Assembly: GCF_000002075.1 (NCBI RefSeq) | Contig: NW_004798501.1 | Span: 1-64,000 of the forward strand | Length of the DNA: 64,000 nt | Direction of reading: 5' to 3' | Source: Aplysia californica | Lineage: Eukaryota; Mollusca; Gastropoda; Aplysiida; Aplysiidae | Shown: in pieces, positions 13,601 through 24,400 of the stretch | How the letters are laid out: the number at the start of each line of letters is the position of its first letter | How positions within the stretch are numbered: the first letter of the stretch is position 1 | Program-made: the position numbers and the translations under genes | The notes under the pieces: model-generated | What the model saw: the letters and a program-made list of their open reading frames with translations, nothing else | Databases searched by the model: none | What the model was told of the DNA's origin: nothing

Positions 13601-15574
13601 TTATTTGGGGGGGGAGGGTGTTGCAGTGCTTGGGCGATATGATAGTGCAGGTCTGAATCTACTTATCTTAGTATTTTTATTGTTTCTCTATTTTTCAGCT
13701 ACAGAACACAATCGTGTGGTCAGCTCTGTGGAACGGGAAAGTATTGTCTACGACGTGTTTGCGGGTATTGGACCTTTTGCCGTACCTCTGGCAAGGAAAC
13801 GAAGGTGCACTGTGTTTGCCAATGACTTGAACCCTTCGTCGTTCCAGTACCTTCGGAGGAATGTGGAGCTCAATAAGATCACTCTAGGCCATGTACACAC
13901 ATACAACTTGGATGGTCGAGAGTTTATCAGGACTGTTGTCAGAAAGGATTTGATGACGAGAATTCTCAACGTGTCTGAAGTGAACAGTGAGAAAAATACC
14001 AGTAGTTCTGAAGTGGTCTCTGATCAAGCTGATGCATCACAGCAAACAGTGACACAGTGTGAGACTTTGTCTTCTGTAACAGAGACACACACTGTCAGTA
14101 ATCAGAAGGACACCTCATCGTCATCACCATCAACTTATGTGATAATGAATCTTCCTGGGTTAGCAGTAGAGTTCCTCGATGCTTTCAACTCCCTTCTCAG
14201 TGACTTGCCTCCTGCAGTGGTTTCCCGGACAGACCAGTGGATGAACGTCCTGCCCACTGTCTTCTGCTACAGTTTCACTCCCAAAACAGAGGACATGGAG
14301 GTGGAGATGAGGTCGAGGGCAGAGACAGCTCTAGGGAGGCCTCTGCCTCAGGATTTCTCTGTGAGGCTCGTTCGTAATGTCGCTCCTAAAAAAGAGATGG
14401 TGTGCCTGACATTCAAGTTGTGGCCAGATTTGGTGCTGGGTCAATCAGAGGACAGGGCGGAACAAAATGGAAAGATTGAGAGTCGGAATGGTAAGTGAAA
14501 GGATTTGTCGGTAAAAGTATTGAAATGGTATAGAACTCTCCAAATTTATCAGCACAAATTAATATATAAATGTTATTCCTTTCTTTGACAAAAGCCCAAC
14601 TAAATTGCCAGTCATTGCTCATTTCACTCTGCAGACTGTGTTCTTATATCACCCATTGAGGTCCAATAGTTTCACTTCTGCTACCAGCCACTATCAGAAG
14701 TTTTGCCCTACTATGAGTATGAGCTTTTCTTTTATGTAGACCAAATTATGTTTGAAGTATTGTAAAGTGGTCCTCAAAACCTGATCATCCTCTGGGGGGG
14801 TTATTATTCTAGCTGTACTGGAACCAAAAGGGGTTTTAGCTTTATTTACTATTTAGTAATTACAATAGATTTTTGTTGTTATAATTATGATAGCTTTATC
14901 ATTCTATACCACTGACTTACAAATATTATTAGGTTTATTATTAATGATTCACATCATCAGTATGTCCTCTTTACCGAAGTTGTTTAGTTCTAAAGCCTCT
15001 TGAAATTTGGAAGAAAGGTTCTAAGGGGTGTTTTAGTACAAATAAAGAGCTCTTCTCATGCATATATACCTAATTTTTTTCCTGACTTCATAAGTGTAGG
15101 TATGGTCAACCAGAAGCTTGGGATTCTTTCACAGGTTTAGCAATGGTCCAAATCATGTTTCCCTTTACTTTTATATATACGAGTAATTACTCGAACATTT
15201 CATGTGCAAGTTGCACTTGTTAATGGCGTCTTGGGATTAATCAATAGATGGCCAGCTATTTAAAATTTTCAAAAATTTGGACAATTAAGAAATATTCATG
15301 AATGAAATATTGTTATATTCATGAATGGAATATTATCTTTTAGGATGATGGACACAACCGTGTAGCAGAAAAGTGGGTTACGAAGGTAAAAACCAGCTGC
15401 GAAACTGGTTAAAGGTTGGAACCAGGATTATGACTGTCCTTTTTCAAAGGAGAGCAGAAGATGAGGAAAAAGACATGAGAATGTTAGAATCCTTTTCAGT
15501 CAGTCAGATTGATTTTCAAAATTTGCATTTCAGATGATGAGCCAGACAGCAAAAGGCCGAAACTAGCGTCGTGA
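4657..15574 (+). CDS. TRMT5: tRNA (guanine-37-N1)-methyltransferase, TRMT5
   Basis: Methylates N1 of G37 next to the anticodon of cytosolic and mitochondrial tRNAs, using S-adenosylmethionine, to prevent frameshifting. Coding exons 4657-4793, 5971-6056, 8397-8674, 10410-10560, 10898-11086, 13699-14490 and 15534-15574 join in phase to 557 aa (human about 509). All introns are GT-AG. Visible landmarks: basic amphipathic start [19 protein letters not shown] (mitochondrial presequence-like); [10 protein letters not shown] near 75-84; [37 protein letters not shown]-binding [14 protein letters not shown] at 299-312; NDLNP at 322-326; NLPG at 431-434; RNVAPKKEM near the C-terminus. The start is the first ATG after an in-frame TGA at 4645-4647. 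Oddity: a Ser/Thr-rich insert at about 371-426, in exon 6, is much longer than in human and explains most of the extra length. The introns carry many transposon relics. Confidence 0.96.
5240..5790 (+). mobile_element. degraded LINE 3' fragment (RTE-like reverse transcriptase C-terminus)
   Basis: Lies in TRMT5 intron 1. Broken frames show familiar pieces of the RT C-terminal region in order: [56 protein letters not shown] and a [17 protein letters not shown] zinc-knuckle-like tail. Several stops and at least two frame changes show it is inactive. The assignment to RTE-like LINEs is from memory of the family. Confidence 0.6.
6351..8119 (+). mobile_element. hAT-like nonautonomous element, copy 1, interrupted
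   Basis: Homologous over most of its length to 34761-35570. The left end TAGCATCTGCATTT is roughly mirrored at the right (AAACGCAGACGTTA). It is split by a complete TA-flanked element at 6671-7476, which the sister copy lacks. No transposase was seen. Its flanking duplication is not clear in this copy. Confidence 0.6.
6671..7476 (+). mobile_element. pogo/Tigger-like MITE, family P1, copy 1
   Basis: 806 bp, starting CAGTCAAACCTGTGTAAGAC and ending in the inverted counterpart GGCAGGTTCGACTG, flanked by TA on both sides. The uninterrupted sister locus near 34953 (ACTATTTATATTG) confirms the insertion point. A second, inverted copy is at 49399-50165. No transposase is encoded. Confidence 0.85.
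9205..9470 (-). mobile_element. LINE 3'-region remnant
   Basis: On the minus strand it shares a segment (peptide-level [14 protein letters not shown]-like) with the region just downstream of the LINE coding remnant at 16350-16540. It is probably a 5'-truncated copy of the same LINE. It lies in TRMT5 intron 3. Confidence 0.45.
9480..9567 (+). repeat. retroposon 3' tail, copy 1
   Basis: Ends GCGCTCATATGACC...GAGCGCCGTAAAACCTC TACTAAAAC, nearly the same as at 38230-38308. The A-rich end and repeated occurrence suggest the tail of a SINE or LINE. GCGCTC...GAGCGC can pair as a hairpin. Confidence 0.55.
10190..10338 (-). mobile_element. short pogo-like MITE, family P2 (degenerate)
   Basis: Similar to 25299-25476, 31863-32050 and 56375-56550, with blocks such as GTCTTGGACAG, GTCATTTGTACAAG and TTAGAGCATGTTCAACT. 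Its left end is eroded. It lies in TRMT5 intron 3. Confidence 0.6.
11150..12240. other. intron 5 sequence of unknown origin with a (GT)n tract
   Basis: GC-richer insert-like sequence at about 11190-11740 (GCCCCCGCAGCGGGGG, CGCCTCGGGCGC) in an otherwise AT-rich intron, followed by CA/GT-type alternating repeats at about 12050-12165 with interspersed CGCACG. No element ends or gene recognised. Confidence 0.4.
12340..12880 (+). repeat. three imperfect tandem units of about 170-190 bp
   Basis: Three diverged units share blocks in the same order: ACTAGATTCTGCA, TGCCAAGTTT, AGAAATXXGCGAG, AATATTGTCTCAAAAC, ACCTXTAAXGTCTTXA and ACTCAAAAA. The first is the most diverged. This is a satellite-like array inside TRMT5 intron 5. 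Confidence 0.7.
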
Positions 15575-15938
15575 CCTGGGCTAACGGTCCAGAGAGAAAG
15601 GGAGCTATATCGAGAGGATGTGTTGTGTGTTCATGCATTTTTAAAAGTGCTTGCTGTACGAATGATATGCTGTTGTTCAAATTTGATGTCTGTCATGTGT
15701 TTTAATAGCAAATTTTTAGTGTATTCCATTTCGTATGGTACATTATTTATCTGTTTTGTGATTAATTTGTAGTACAAGTACTACCGTTGCATATTTGTTT
15801 TGTTTAGTACATATAGCTAAAGTCCTGATCATTTGTGAGATGATTCACACAGGTTGTTTGTTGATTGCTATGCAGCAATGACTGTTTGTTCATTGTTTTA
15901 TCAAAGTGATCTGGAATTGTGTTCTCTGCTGATATCTA

Positions 15939-15944
15939 AATAAA
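15939..15944 (+). terminator. polyadenylation signal of TRMT5
   Basis: AATAAA about 365 bp after the TRMT5 stop codon, in AT-rich sequence with no closer canonical signal noted. This implies a short 3' UTR. Confidence 0.6.
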
Positions 15945-16149
15945 ACGAACTGCACATATATATATATATGTTACTTAATTTGTATTATTTTCCCTACTTG
16001 TGTGTGGATGAATTGGATACAGCAAGCTCTTGGCTGCTGGTTATATTATACTTATAAAGAAAAATGGGGTGCTTCCTCTCTGCTCCTCTCTTCAAAATTC
16101 TATATCTTATTCTATAAACTTTATTTTTCTTTTACATTACATCATATAA

Positions 16150-16275
16150 GTGGTTAGAGGACGCTACTGGTAGGTCTTACTTTTCTTTCTCTCTGCCGTT
16201 TCTGTCTGTTTGTTCTATTCTTTCTGTGCACTAGATGACCATTAGTGTCAAAGTGCTTCTCTTTACTCAAACAAA
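16150..16275 (+). repeat. dispersed repeat S, copy 1
   Basis: Shares the order CACTGGTAGGTC, a pyrimidine-rich CTGCCGTTTCTGTCTG block, and GATGACCATTA with copies at 33540-33665 (same strand) and 40080-40225, 56765-56830 and 60895-60990 (opposite strand). Probably a retroposon end. Confidence 0.6.
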
Positions 16276-16349
16276 CACTTGGTCATGTTCTAGAACATAA
16301 GACTAAGGAAGACACACGAACAGTGAGTATGACATGCCTCCGTGAGTGA

Positions 16350-16955
16350 TGCTACAGAGGACAGAACTTGACCACCCTCTCTTGTGTTGCCGCTATTGTT
16401 TTGATTGACATTATTGCTTGAGTGATTGGCAGGTGCTCAGGTGTAGTTTGCTCCTTTTTTCCTATCAAACATCTGTTTTCTTCTTCTTCTTCTATCCCGT
16501 GGGTGGGGCAACACTGCATCTGAAAACAAGCTCTCGTCATTTCTCTTTGTCCTCTGCTTTCCTCAGATTGTCACCCATCATCTCCCCTGTCCCCTCTATA
16601 ATGTTGTCCTCCTATCTCCTTCTCTGCCTTCCTGTCTTTCTCTTTCCTTTTACGGTTCCTTGCAGGATTGTTTTAGCAAGTCCTGTGGATCTTGTGACAT
16701 GCCCTTACCATATTATTTTTCGTCCCTTCACTGTGGTGAGTAGATCTTCATGCTGCCCCACTGCGTTTGTGATTCTGTTCCTTACCTCGGCATTTGAAAT
16801 GTGGTCTTTGTATGAGATGTCAAGGAGTCTGCGGTAACATCTCATCTCTGTTGTCTGAATCCTTTTCTCCAATTCTTCTGTCAGTGTCAGTGTCCACGAC
16901 TCACAGGCGAATAAAAATATTGAGATGACCAGTGAGCGTATCTGTTTTACCAAAA
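16350..16955 (-). mobile_element. LINE fragment, reverse transcriptase C-terminal region
   Basis: The minus strand encodes ACESWTLTLTEELEKRIQ, EMRCYRRLLDISYKDHI, NAVGQHEDLLTTVKGRKIIW then, after a stop, GHVTRSTGLAKTILQGTVKG and GRQ-rich sequence: a recognisable C-terminal domain of an endonuclease/reverse-transcriptase LINE. At least two in-frame stops make it inactive. The stretch at 16350-16540 is its 3' region and matches 9205-9470. Confidence 0.8.
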
Positions 16956-16959
16956 GTAA

Positions 16960-19900
16960 AATGTGGATTTCTGAAAGTTGACATGTTTATGGTGGATGTT
17001 CAACGTTCATCATTTTTTGGGGTTTTTCAAGGGTGCCTTTCAGATATTTATCATTATATTGTAATAATAGTACAAATTTTAATGTACTATATAAATAATT
17101 ATAGGTAGCATGTGGTTGGTCAGTTCTTTTTTTCTGTCCAGTTTTCAGCCTGATCAAAATGATCAGAAGATTTGTGAAAGTCGTGGATTATTGTGCCCCC
17201 CCACCCCCCACCCCCTGCACACAGTCAGTAAACTAAAAGAGGGGAGTGATGGTGTGCATTTGATTCCCTTGTGAGGAAGTTTTTGGTTGCTTTTTGGGTT
17301 GTTGTTGGGGTTGTTGTTTTTTTTTGGGGGGGGGGTGTATTTGTAATTTGATGCATATATAGGCCTACATGTGTGGTATCTCCACCAGCTGGAGTGCCGT
17401 ATCCTACTCAGCTCGGGTGGCCCCTAACAGGCAGGGTCGAAGCAACCAGCGTTCTACTTCTAAATTATAGTTCAAACACTGTTGACTGGGATGCAAAACA
17501 TTAACAATGCAGTCACCTCCACCTGCGACCCCGCCCCTCTTTCTCTATGTGAATGACCTCACCAGAGACGAAGACGCAAAAGTTCCACGTTGAAATCCTA
17601 GTTCTTCTTCACCTAGCGCTCCCTCTATTTTATATTGGTAGCCTACAGGTTACATGTTTGTCTTTCTAAACACCAAAATTGCCTTCTGAATAGTATACGT
17701 ACATGATGTACTGTGTTAATTAATGTGCCCTTGGTCTCTTTTTTTTTTTAATTTAAAAACGGTAATAAATTCTGCCACAGACAATGAACGAGTTTGGGAT
17801 GAAGTTGATTAGATCTACATTACATCGTACATGTACGACATGGTGTAGCCTGCTTTTTATATCCATCGAAGTCGAAGTAAAATCGTAGCTGTCATCAAAG
17901 ATCCTATAAATAGATATTTTCTTATTGGATCTTTGCTGTTCAACGAGATAATCTTGCGTATTTTGTGCAGAGAGCAAGAATTAAGGTTATTTATACAGAA
18001 AGATCCATAGCAGAGACTCTTTGGAGGGCGCGGTCCTGGAGCAATGCGTGTTACACGCTGTGTTCATCGTCATCTCGTGGTATAGCTGTCTCCGTGGTTT
18101 AATGCACCCGGCATAATTTAGCAAAATTTGATCATTTTTTACTTAATTTCTGATCATTTTCCTTTATCATTCTTTGATAAAATTAACAGAATCGCATACT
18201 TTCACATTTTTTGGGCTCGGTTTGCATACTTTCAGAAGTTTTCTTGCATAAAACGACCTGGACAGGTATAGCCGACTCGGCATTTCTAGGACACTGCGTC
18301 CTTGGAGACCCCTCCCTTTGCATTAGTACCTGAATGCCGTGGCCGGTGAGCGTACGTGGCCTTTTGTTAACCCCTGGGGATTCCAGAACGGCCAAGTTAC
18401 TGGTCCGTACGCTTGGTTTATGGCACAGACTGTTTGCGGAAATAATGCTGTGTCATGGAAATGTGTGCCCTCAGAATAGTATGCATTTTGATCTAGGCAG
18501 TCATCAAATGTTTTTAAAAAGACAATAGGCAGACAGAGGTTTTATGACCGCCTAGATTTTGATCTATATTATGCGTACGGTACAGTGCGAGTTTTAGGCC
18601 AACTTATTGTAGTTGTAGGCCTACATTGTACGGGGGTGGGGGTGGGCGGAGGCTACAAGAACTAATTAAAGATAATAAAACGTTTGTATCATTATATATG
18701 TACATGTAATTGATAAAAGACTATTGAATTAATAAACGGCCTAATATTACTAATAATGAAACACATAACTACATGTATTAATAATGATAATTTATTAATT
18801 AAATAGGCCTAACAATGATATTATAACAGCTTGTGTTAGGTGTAACTTAATTAGAGGCAGGGTCGTCATGATTTAGTCGAGGCTTAGTCGTTAAAAGAAA
18901 CTAATAAGTAAATTTCAATATTAGTTCCAGGTTCCAAGTCCAAAGCTTGATTCGGAAAAAGTAGATTATAAATAGGCCCCTATAAATATTAGTCCAACCA
19001 GATTCCAAATTCAAAGGACTCGTATATTTCTCCTACTCAACGAGAACAAGCACAAGGGCCGCCAAAACGTGCCATTAGAACATCGACAAACGCGCAAATA
19101 ATGTTCCTTTTTGTCATTTTTGTGCTCTGCTCATAGTCCAAATGTACACGTATAGGTGACCATATGCTGCTTCTGTTTCACTGCTGATTTAAAACTTTCC
19201 TATCAGGCCTTGAATTTAACGCCATATAATGGGCGGTGCCCATTGGCCCATTAACTCTAATCAAGAAATCGTCTGTCTTTTTATAAATTTATTTATCAGA
19301 GTTCTTTAATTTTGTAGTTGGTGTTATTTTTGTGTAGGCTCCGCGCCGGAGGTCCAAGCATCGAACGTTTTTACAACTGACTTTGATACAAATCTAATTA
19401 TAACGGGCATATCTAGGATACTGGTGTATTGGGGCCTTGGGTCTTCTTTAATACTTTGGAGTACATAACACTTTTGCCTTTTCTTTCCGTCCTTTAAATT
19501 TGGGAATATTTTATAGCCTTCTCTGTGAAATGAGGGAGGAGTATGGGGGTGGGGCTCTGGACTTGGAAGGCGGCGGGCGGTGACGCCGTACAAAAAAGAA
19601 ATTTCTCACAAGAGTCAATATCTGGGTCAGCAGATTGTAAACAATAACATTAGCACGGTGGTCGTGGTCTTCAGGTCGTCGTTCCGAGTTCTGAGTCCAC
19701 CGAGGCACAGATACTGACAGATCGGACAGACTGTGAACTGTTTCTAAAGTCTATTGTGAAGATTACCTGAAGAGAGTGACAAGGTCGGCCTGATATAGAC
19801 CTTTCAAGGCCACAAGATGACCAGACTTGACCTGATAGTGACCGACATTGGCATACACACGTACTGATAAGAGTCGTGTGGTCAGTTGCCTTGTTTGTGG

Positions 19901-20592
19901 GCCTGATCGAGTCGCAGGGGCTACTTGCGTTGAGAAGCCAGGGTCGGCAGCAGTGGAAACTAAAGGTTTGTTACAACATGATTCCCCCCCCCCCCCCCCC
20001 CCCCCCCACTTAGCAATAGCAGTGACGGTAAAGTTGTTTGTTTGTTTGGGTTGTTTTTTTTATTCTTCAGAATGATTGCAATACGCCCTGCGCTTAGTTA
20101 AAATTACTTGCAATGTGCAACTTGTGAACAAAATATTCTTTGAGGCTGAGGTTTAGCGTTAGATTCTCGATTGTTTGGACTAGAGTGTCTAGAGTCCGCG
20201 GAAAGTAAAAGTAAAAGCACGAGCTAGGCTAGAGGAGTTGTCTGCTTGAGCTGAGTTAGGCTATCCTAGCCTAGATAAGATTAAAGATAAAATGTAGTTC
20301 AGATAGGCCTAGTCTTTTCATATAATTTGATTTAAGATCCACCTCTGGACTGTTTATGAAATGCAATAAAATTCTAAATTCTACTGATTAAGCTAATTTT
20401 CTTCTTATGTACGCATAGCTTTATTCTTCTTAATATTCTCTGAAAAGCACCATATATGCTGAATATTATGAGATTCCTTCAGTGATTCAAGGAATCAATG
20501 GGTATGCCTACTTGAATGAGTTAAGTGTGCGAAAGAAGGGAAAGAAAAAAAATGGAACAAGAAAGACAGAACCATGTATTGTACATCTAATA
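16960..20592. other. intergenic region between TRMT5 and the BBOX-like gene
   Basis: No coding exon recognised. Contains a T/G-rich run near 17300, a poly-C run (19984-20007) and generally neutral sequence. A stretch at about 19640-19964 ending AACTAAAG before GTTTGT could be a noncoding first exon of the downstream gene, but only the donor-like site supports that. Confidence 0.4.
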
Positions 20593-21094
20593 CAGTCAAA
20601 CCTCATTGTACTGCCCACCGTTAAACAGCCAGCCCGCTTACCGCCATTTGCCAATGTACAATAAGAAGCACCTATTTAAACATTTAGTTTAGTATTCACG
20701 TGTTCACACTGTCATCCGCCATCCAACTGTCTGAGCTGTATGGTCCCTATTTAATTAATGTTAATTTGCCCCGCCATATACCTGGAGCAAACTGACTGCC
20801 ATGACGCACAACAGCCAGTGGTTGGCTACTTGAGAATCATTCTCTGGCTGCGAAAAAGACAAAATTATATAGAGATAGAGAGAGAAAAAACTCTCAGCTC
20901 TGAGAACATGTGCATGTGCACATATATCACCAACAAAAAGACTCTTTTCAAACACATCACACAGCAGAATCATGTCCTTGACGTTGTATGCAGTCAGGGC
21001 TATAACAGATGAACCCCATTTAACCACCAGCCCCACGTCTGTTCCTCCAACTTCATACTCATCCCAAGGGTGGCGGTATAATGAGGTTTGACTG
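20593..21094. mobile_element. pogo/Tigger-like MITE, family P3
   Basis: 502 bp beginning CAGTCAAACCTCATTGTAC, ending in the inverted GGTATAATGAGGTTTGACTG, and preceded by TA. The right-hand TA has changed to AT. No transposase was seen. It lies just upstream of the BBOX-like gene. Confidence 0.75.
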
Positions 21095-21444
21095 ATTATT
21101 TAAAAGAGCAGAAGAAAGTTCTCTTTCTCTTAGTATAAAATGTAAGCAAGGCGTTTTTGTCTTTTACTGCTGTTTGAAACTGAAAAGATCCAACTTATTA
21201 GAGACCTATAGTCCAAGTGGTCACTATCTGGTAAGAACAGACGGACAAATTTGCAGCATACCGGAATTCACTCACAGTTGCAGTATCAATAATGGTTTTG
21301 GGACCACTATTCTGGGGAGATTTTTTTTTTTAGAATATTGCTTGTTGGAAAATAAGATACATACACCCCTCAGTATCAGAGTTCTTTAAATTTATTCTTT
21401 TGGCGGACAGTAATATATTCGAGGGTTCTCCACCAGAAGTGACC

Positions 21445-24400
21445 ATGCTACGGAGAGTAGTACAGGCTTCTCTAAGCCAGCTCAAAAGGCAGGAGTTCAA
21501 AGCTGCTAATTCCCAAAGCAAACTGTGCAGAACTTTATGGGGCAACAGACTGATTCACACCACGTGCTGCCGCAGCAAGGCTGGTTCTGTAAACCCTGCA
21601 GGTACAGTGCCATTGACCACGCTGTTGTTATATCTCATCATAGTAAGAGTCCACGTCCAGTCATAGAAATGCTTGTAGGCTACTTTTAGAAATCTTTATC
21701 TTTTATTTTAACTTTTTATTCTTGGGATTCGACTTTTTTCAACTACTATTTTCCCACTTGATCATTTTCTGAGCATAAAAGCAGGGGAAAGCTTTTGTGT
21801 GCTGTCAATGATCTGTGAGAGCTCACTCTTAGTGCCTGAATAATTATGCATTTCTATTCTCATTGTAGTTGCAAAATGGGACAAAATTATACATTTTTCA
21901 CTCTTTTTTGTACAGTTAATCAATGAAAGCTTTGCATGTAGAAATATAAAATGAAATGTTGGGTAGGCACAGGCAAGCTGGTCAACCGTATCATTAAAAT
22001 ATTGCATGTTTCAGGGGAAGATACCTTTGCTTTGAATTCATTATCACTTCCTAAAGCACTTGTAAAGAATATTACTGGCTGATTCTCAGCTGTTATTGAC
22101 ATCTTCCTGTTAGAACCTTTGTTGACTGCAGTATACATGCTGTATACAGGTTTCTTTGCCTACCCTTTTTTTCATACTGAAAACTGCTCTATTGTCTCTG
22201 GAAAGAAAAAGGATTTCTTTGGAAGGGTTTTGTAAGGAAAGACAAATACAGTAAAAATACAGTGTCTTTGTTCACTTAACCTGTTATGAGTGTATGTTGA
22301 TAGAATTTTGAGTCTATCCTCCCAGCACTAATGTTTATTCGTTTTTTTACTTTTGCTTGGGGTAATGTCATGGTCACATTAAATTTGTCTAGATTTGGTA
22401 CCAGTACTCTGAGACATTGTTGCATTTTTCAAAGGATTCTGATGTTTAATTTCAGAGAGTGAAACAGGACATCTGCAAGGTATCAGGAGCAGGGGGTTCT
22501 ATTTAGAAGACATTGTAAGTGACATTTAAGTTGAGTATTCAAATACAAAGGACAGATGAATACAAAATATGCAGGTCACAAATACAGATTCCAAGGCTTT
22601 TCTCAAAATATATAGCCAAATTGAAATTGAAATGACTTTACACATACGAGTAAGACTATCATAATCCTTAGACAACATGACAAGTTAAGGACTAATAATT
22701 TTTTTTAATGTAATAGTTTCAAGCATCTTTTATGCCTATCTGTATTTTTAGATCAGTTGATTTTGGAGTTATAAGATAAAGAGAGAAGTAGTGGATGGAA
22801 TTGTTGTTTACTCTCATGAGTGTTTGTCAGACTAGTTATTTTCTCTGGTGAGCACCTGAGCTGTTGTTATACATGTTGTAAGAGGATGAGGACTGGAAAA
22901 AAATTAATTTGTGAACATTTCTTATGTCTTCCTTTGACTGTACTGTCATTTTGGTATGATTTTTTAGCATTTCAAAAATTCAAATTTTAAAGTGTCCGTT
23001 GATTCTCTCAGGCAAAGTTAGTAAACCTCTAAAAATACGAAATCCTTAAATTGGACTCTGGTGCCCAAGATTTCTGTGTATGATATAGAGGATAGCTTAC
23101 CTCCTGCTCCTCTTTCTCTTCCTTTTCTGTAGTTTATACTGATATCGTATTGTGGTTTCTGATTTTTTAATGTTCTTGTAATACTGTTATACTTATTGTA
23201 TCTTCACATTGTGCATTCCAGTACCAGCATGTCAAGTCTACAGATGTGCAAGACTTACAAATCCAGGAAGATGGTAAACGACTGCAGATCACATGGGATG
23301 ATGGTCATGTCTCAAGGTTTGTTTTATAAGCAGTCTGTCTAGACAGATTTTTTATAGGCGTATTGTAACTTCAATTTGCTTTTTTTTTTTTTGTTATCAA
23401 ACTTTGGGGAGATAAGATGCTCATTTTATACTAACACATACCTGTTCTGTGCAAGCTAAGATACTATTTGCCCAAGGATTTCACTTTCTTAAACACTGTA
23501 ATTTTGCATCCTGAGCAACTCTTGAAGAGAAAACCCTGCTAGAATTCTCAATAAATTTATCCTTCCTCCAACCTTTGGTCATGTTCACATCCCGTGTGAC
23601 TTGCAAATTGCGATGTGAAAATCTCCAGCTTCTGTTTCTGATACTCACTTACATTCAACATTTTACCAAAGTTCTGCTAATTGTGATGTGAAAATCTCTA
23701 GCTTCTGTTTCTGTTACTCACTTACATTCAACATTTTACCAAAGTTCTGTTTGTACAGACTCAAAAATGTTACCTGGTTAACAACCTATAAGCCGGGGGA
23801 AAACGTAAAGAGCAGTGTTGTTTGCCCTTGGAACCATGGACAATAACCTTTAGGAACGGACATCTGGAGGCTGTCTTACAGGTCCCCCACCATAGATACT
23901 TTCTAATTCTCCTAACCCCTTAGCAGCAGAGAAGATTCATAGGTGCATGCCTATGGGACATTGTTCGATCTTTTTGTGGCCTCATTGTACATTTCTTTTT
24001 TTTTTACCGAAGTTTGTACTGAAAATAGACATCTGAAATCTGTTTGCTTAAAAATATATAGCATGTAATACACACCAATCGCCGGATGATCAGTTCTGTA
24101 ATCCAAACCAATCACCAACTGATCGTTCGACTCGCGACCTTGAAAACACAGGCGGTTTTTTTTTAGGCCGCAAGTTGGGCAATCTGTTTGTGCCATGGTG
24201 GTCACTTTGCGCCCCCAATCTGGCCAGCCCCGCCTACCAAACCGAACTGATCATGCCAATGGGCACTGGGTATTAAACATGTCCACTGCTACTGTTATAT
24301 ATGGTCACATGTTAAAACACTTAGTGTTTCATATGCTATCATGCAGTATACAGACTTCATTTTTTGCAGATTTCACAGTATCTGGCTACGACACAACTGT

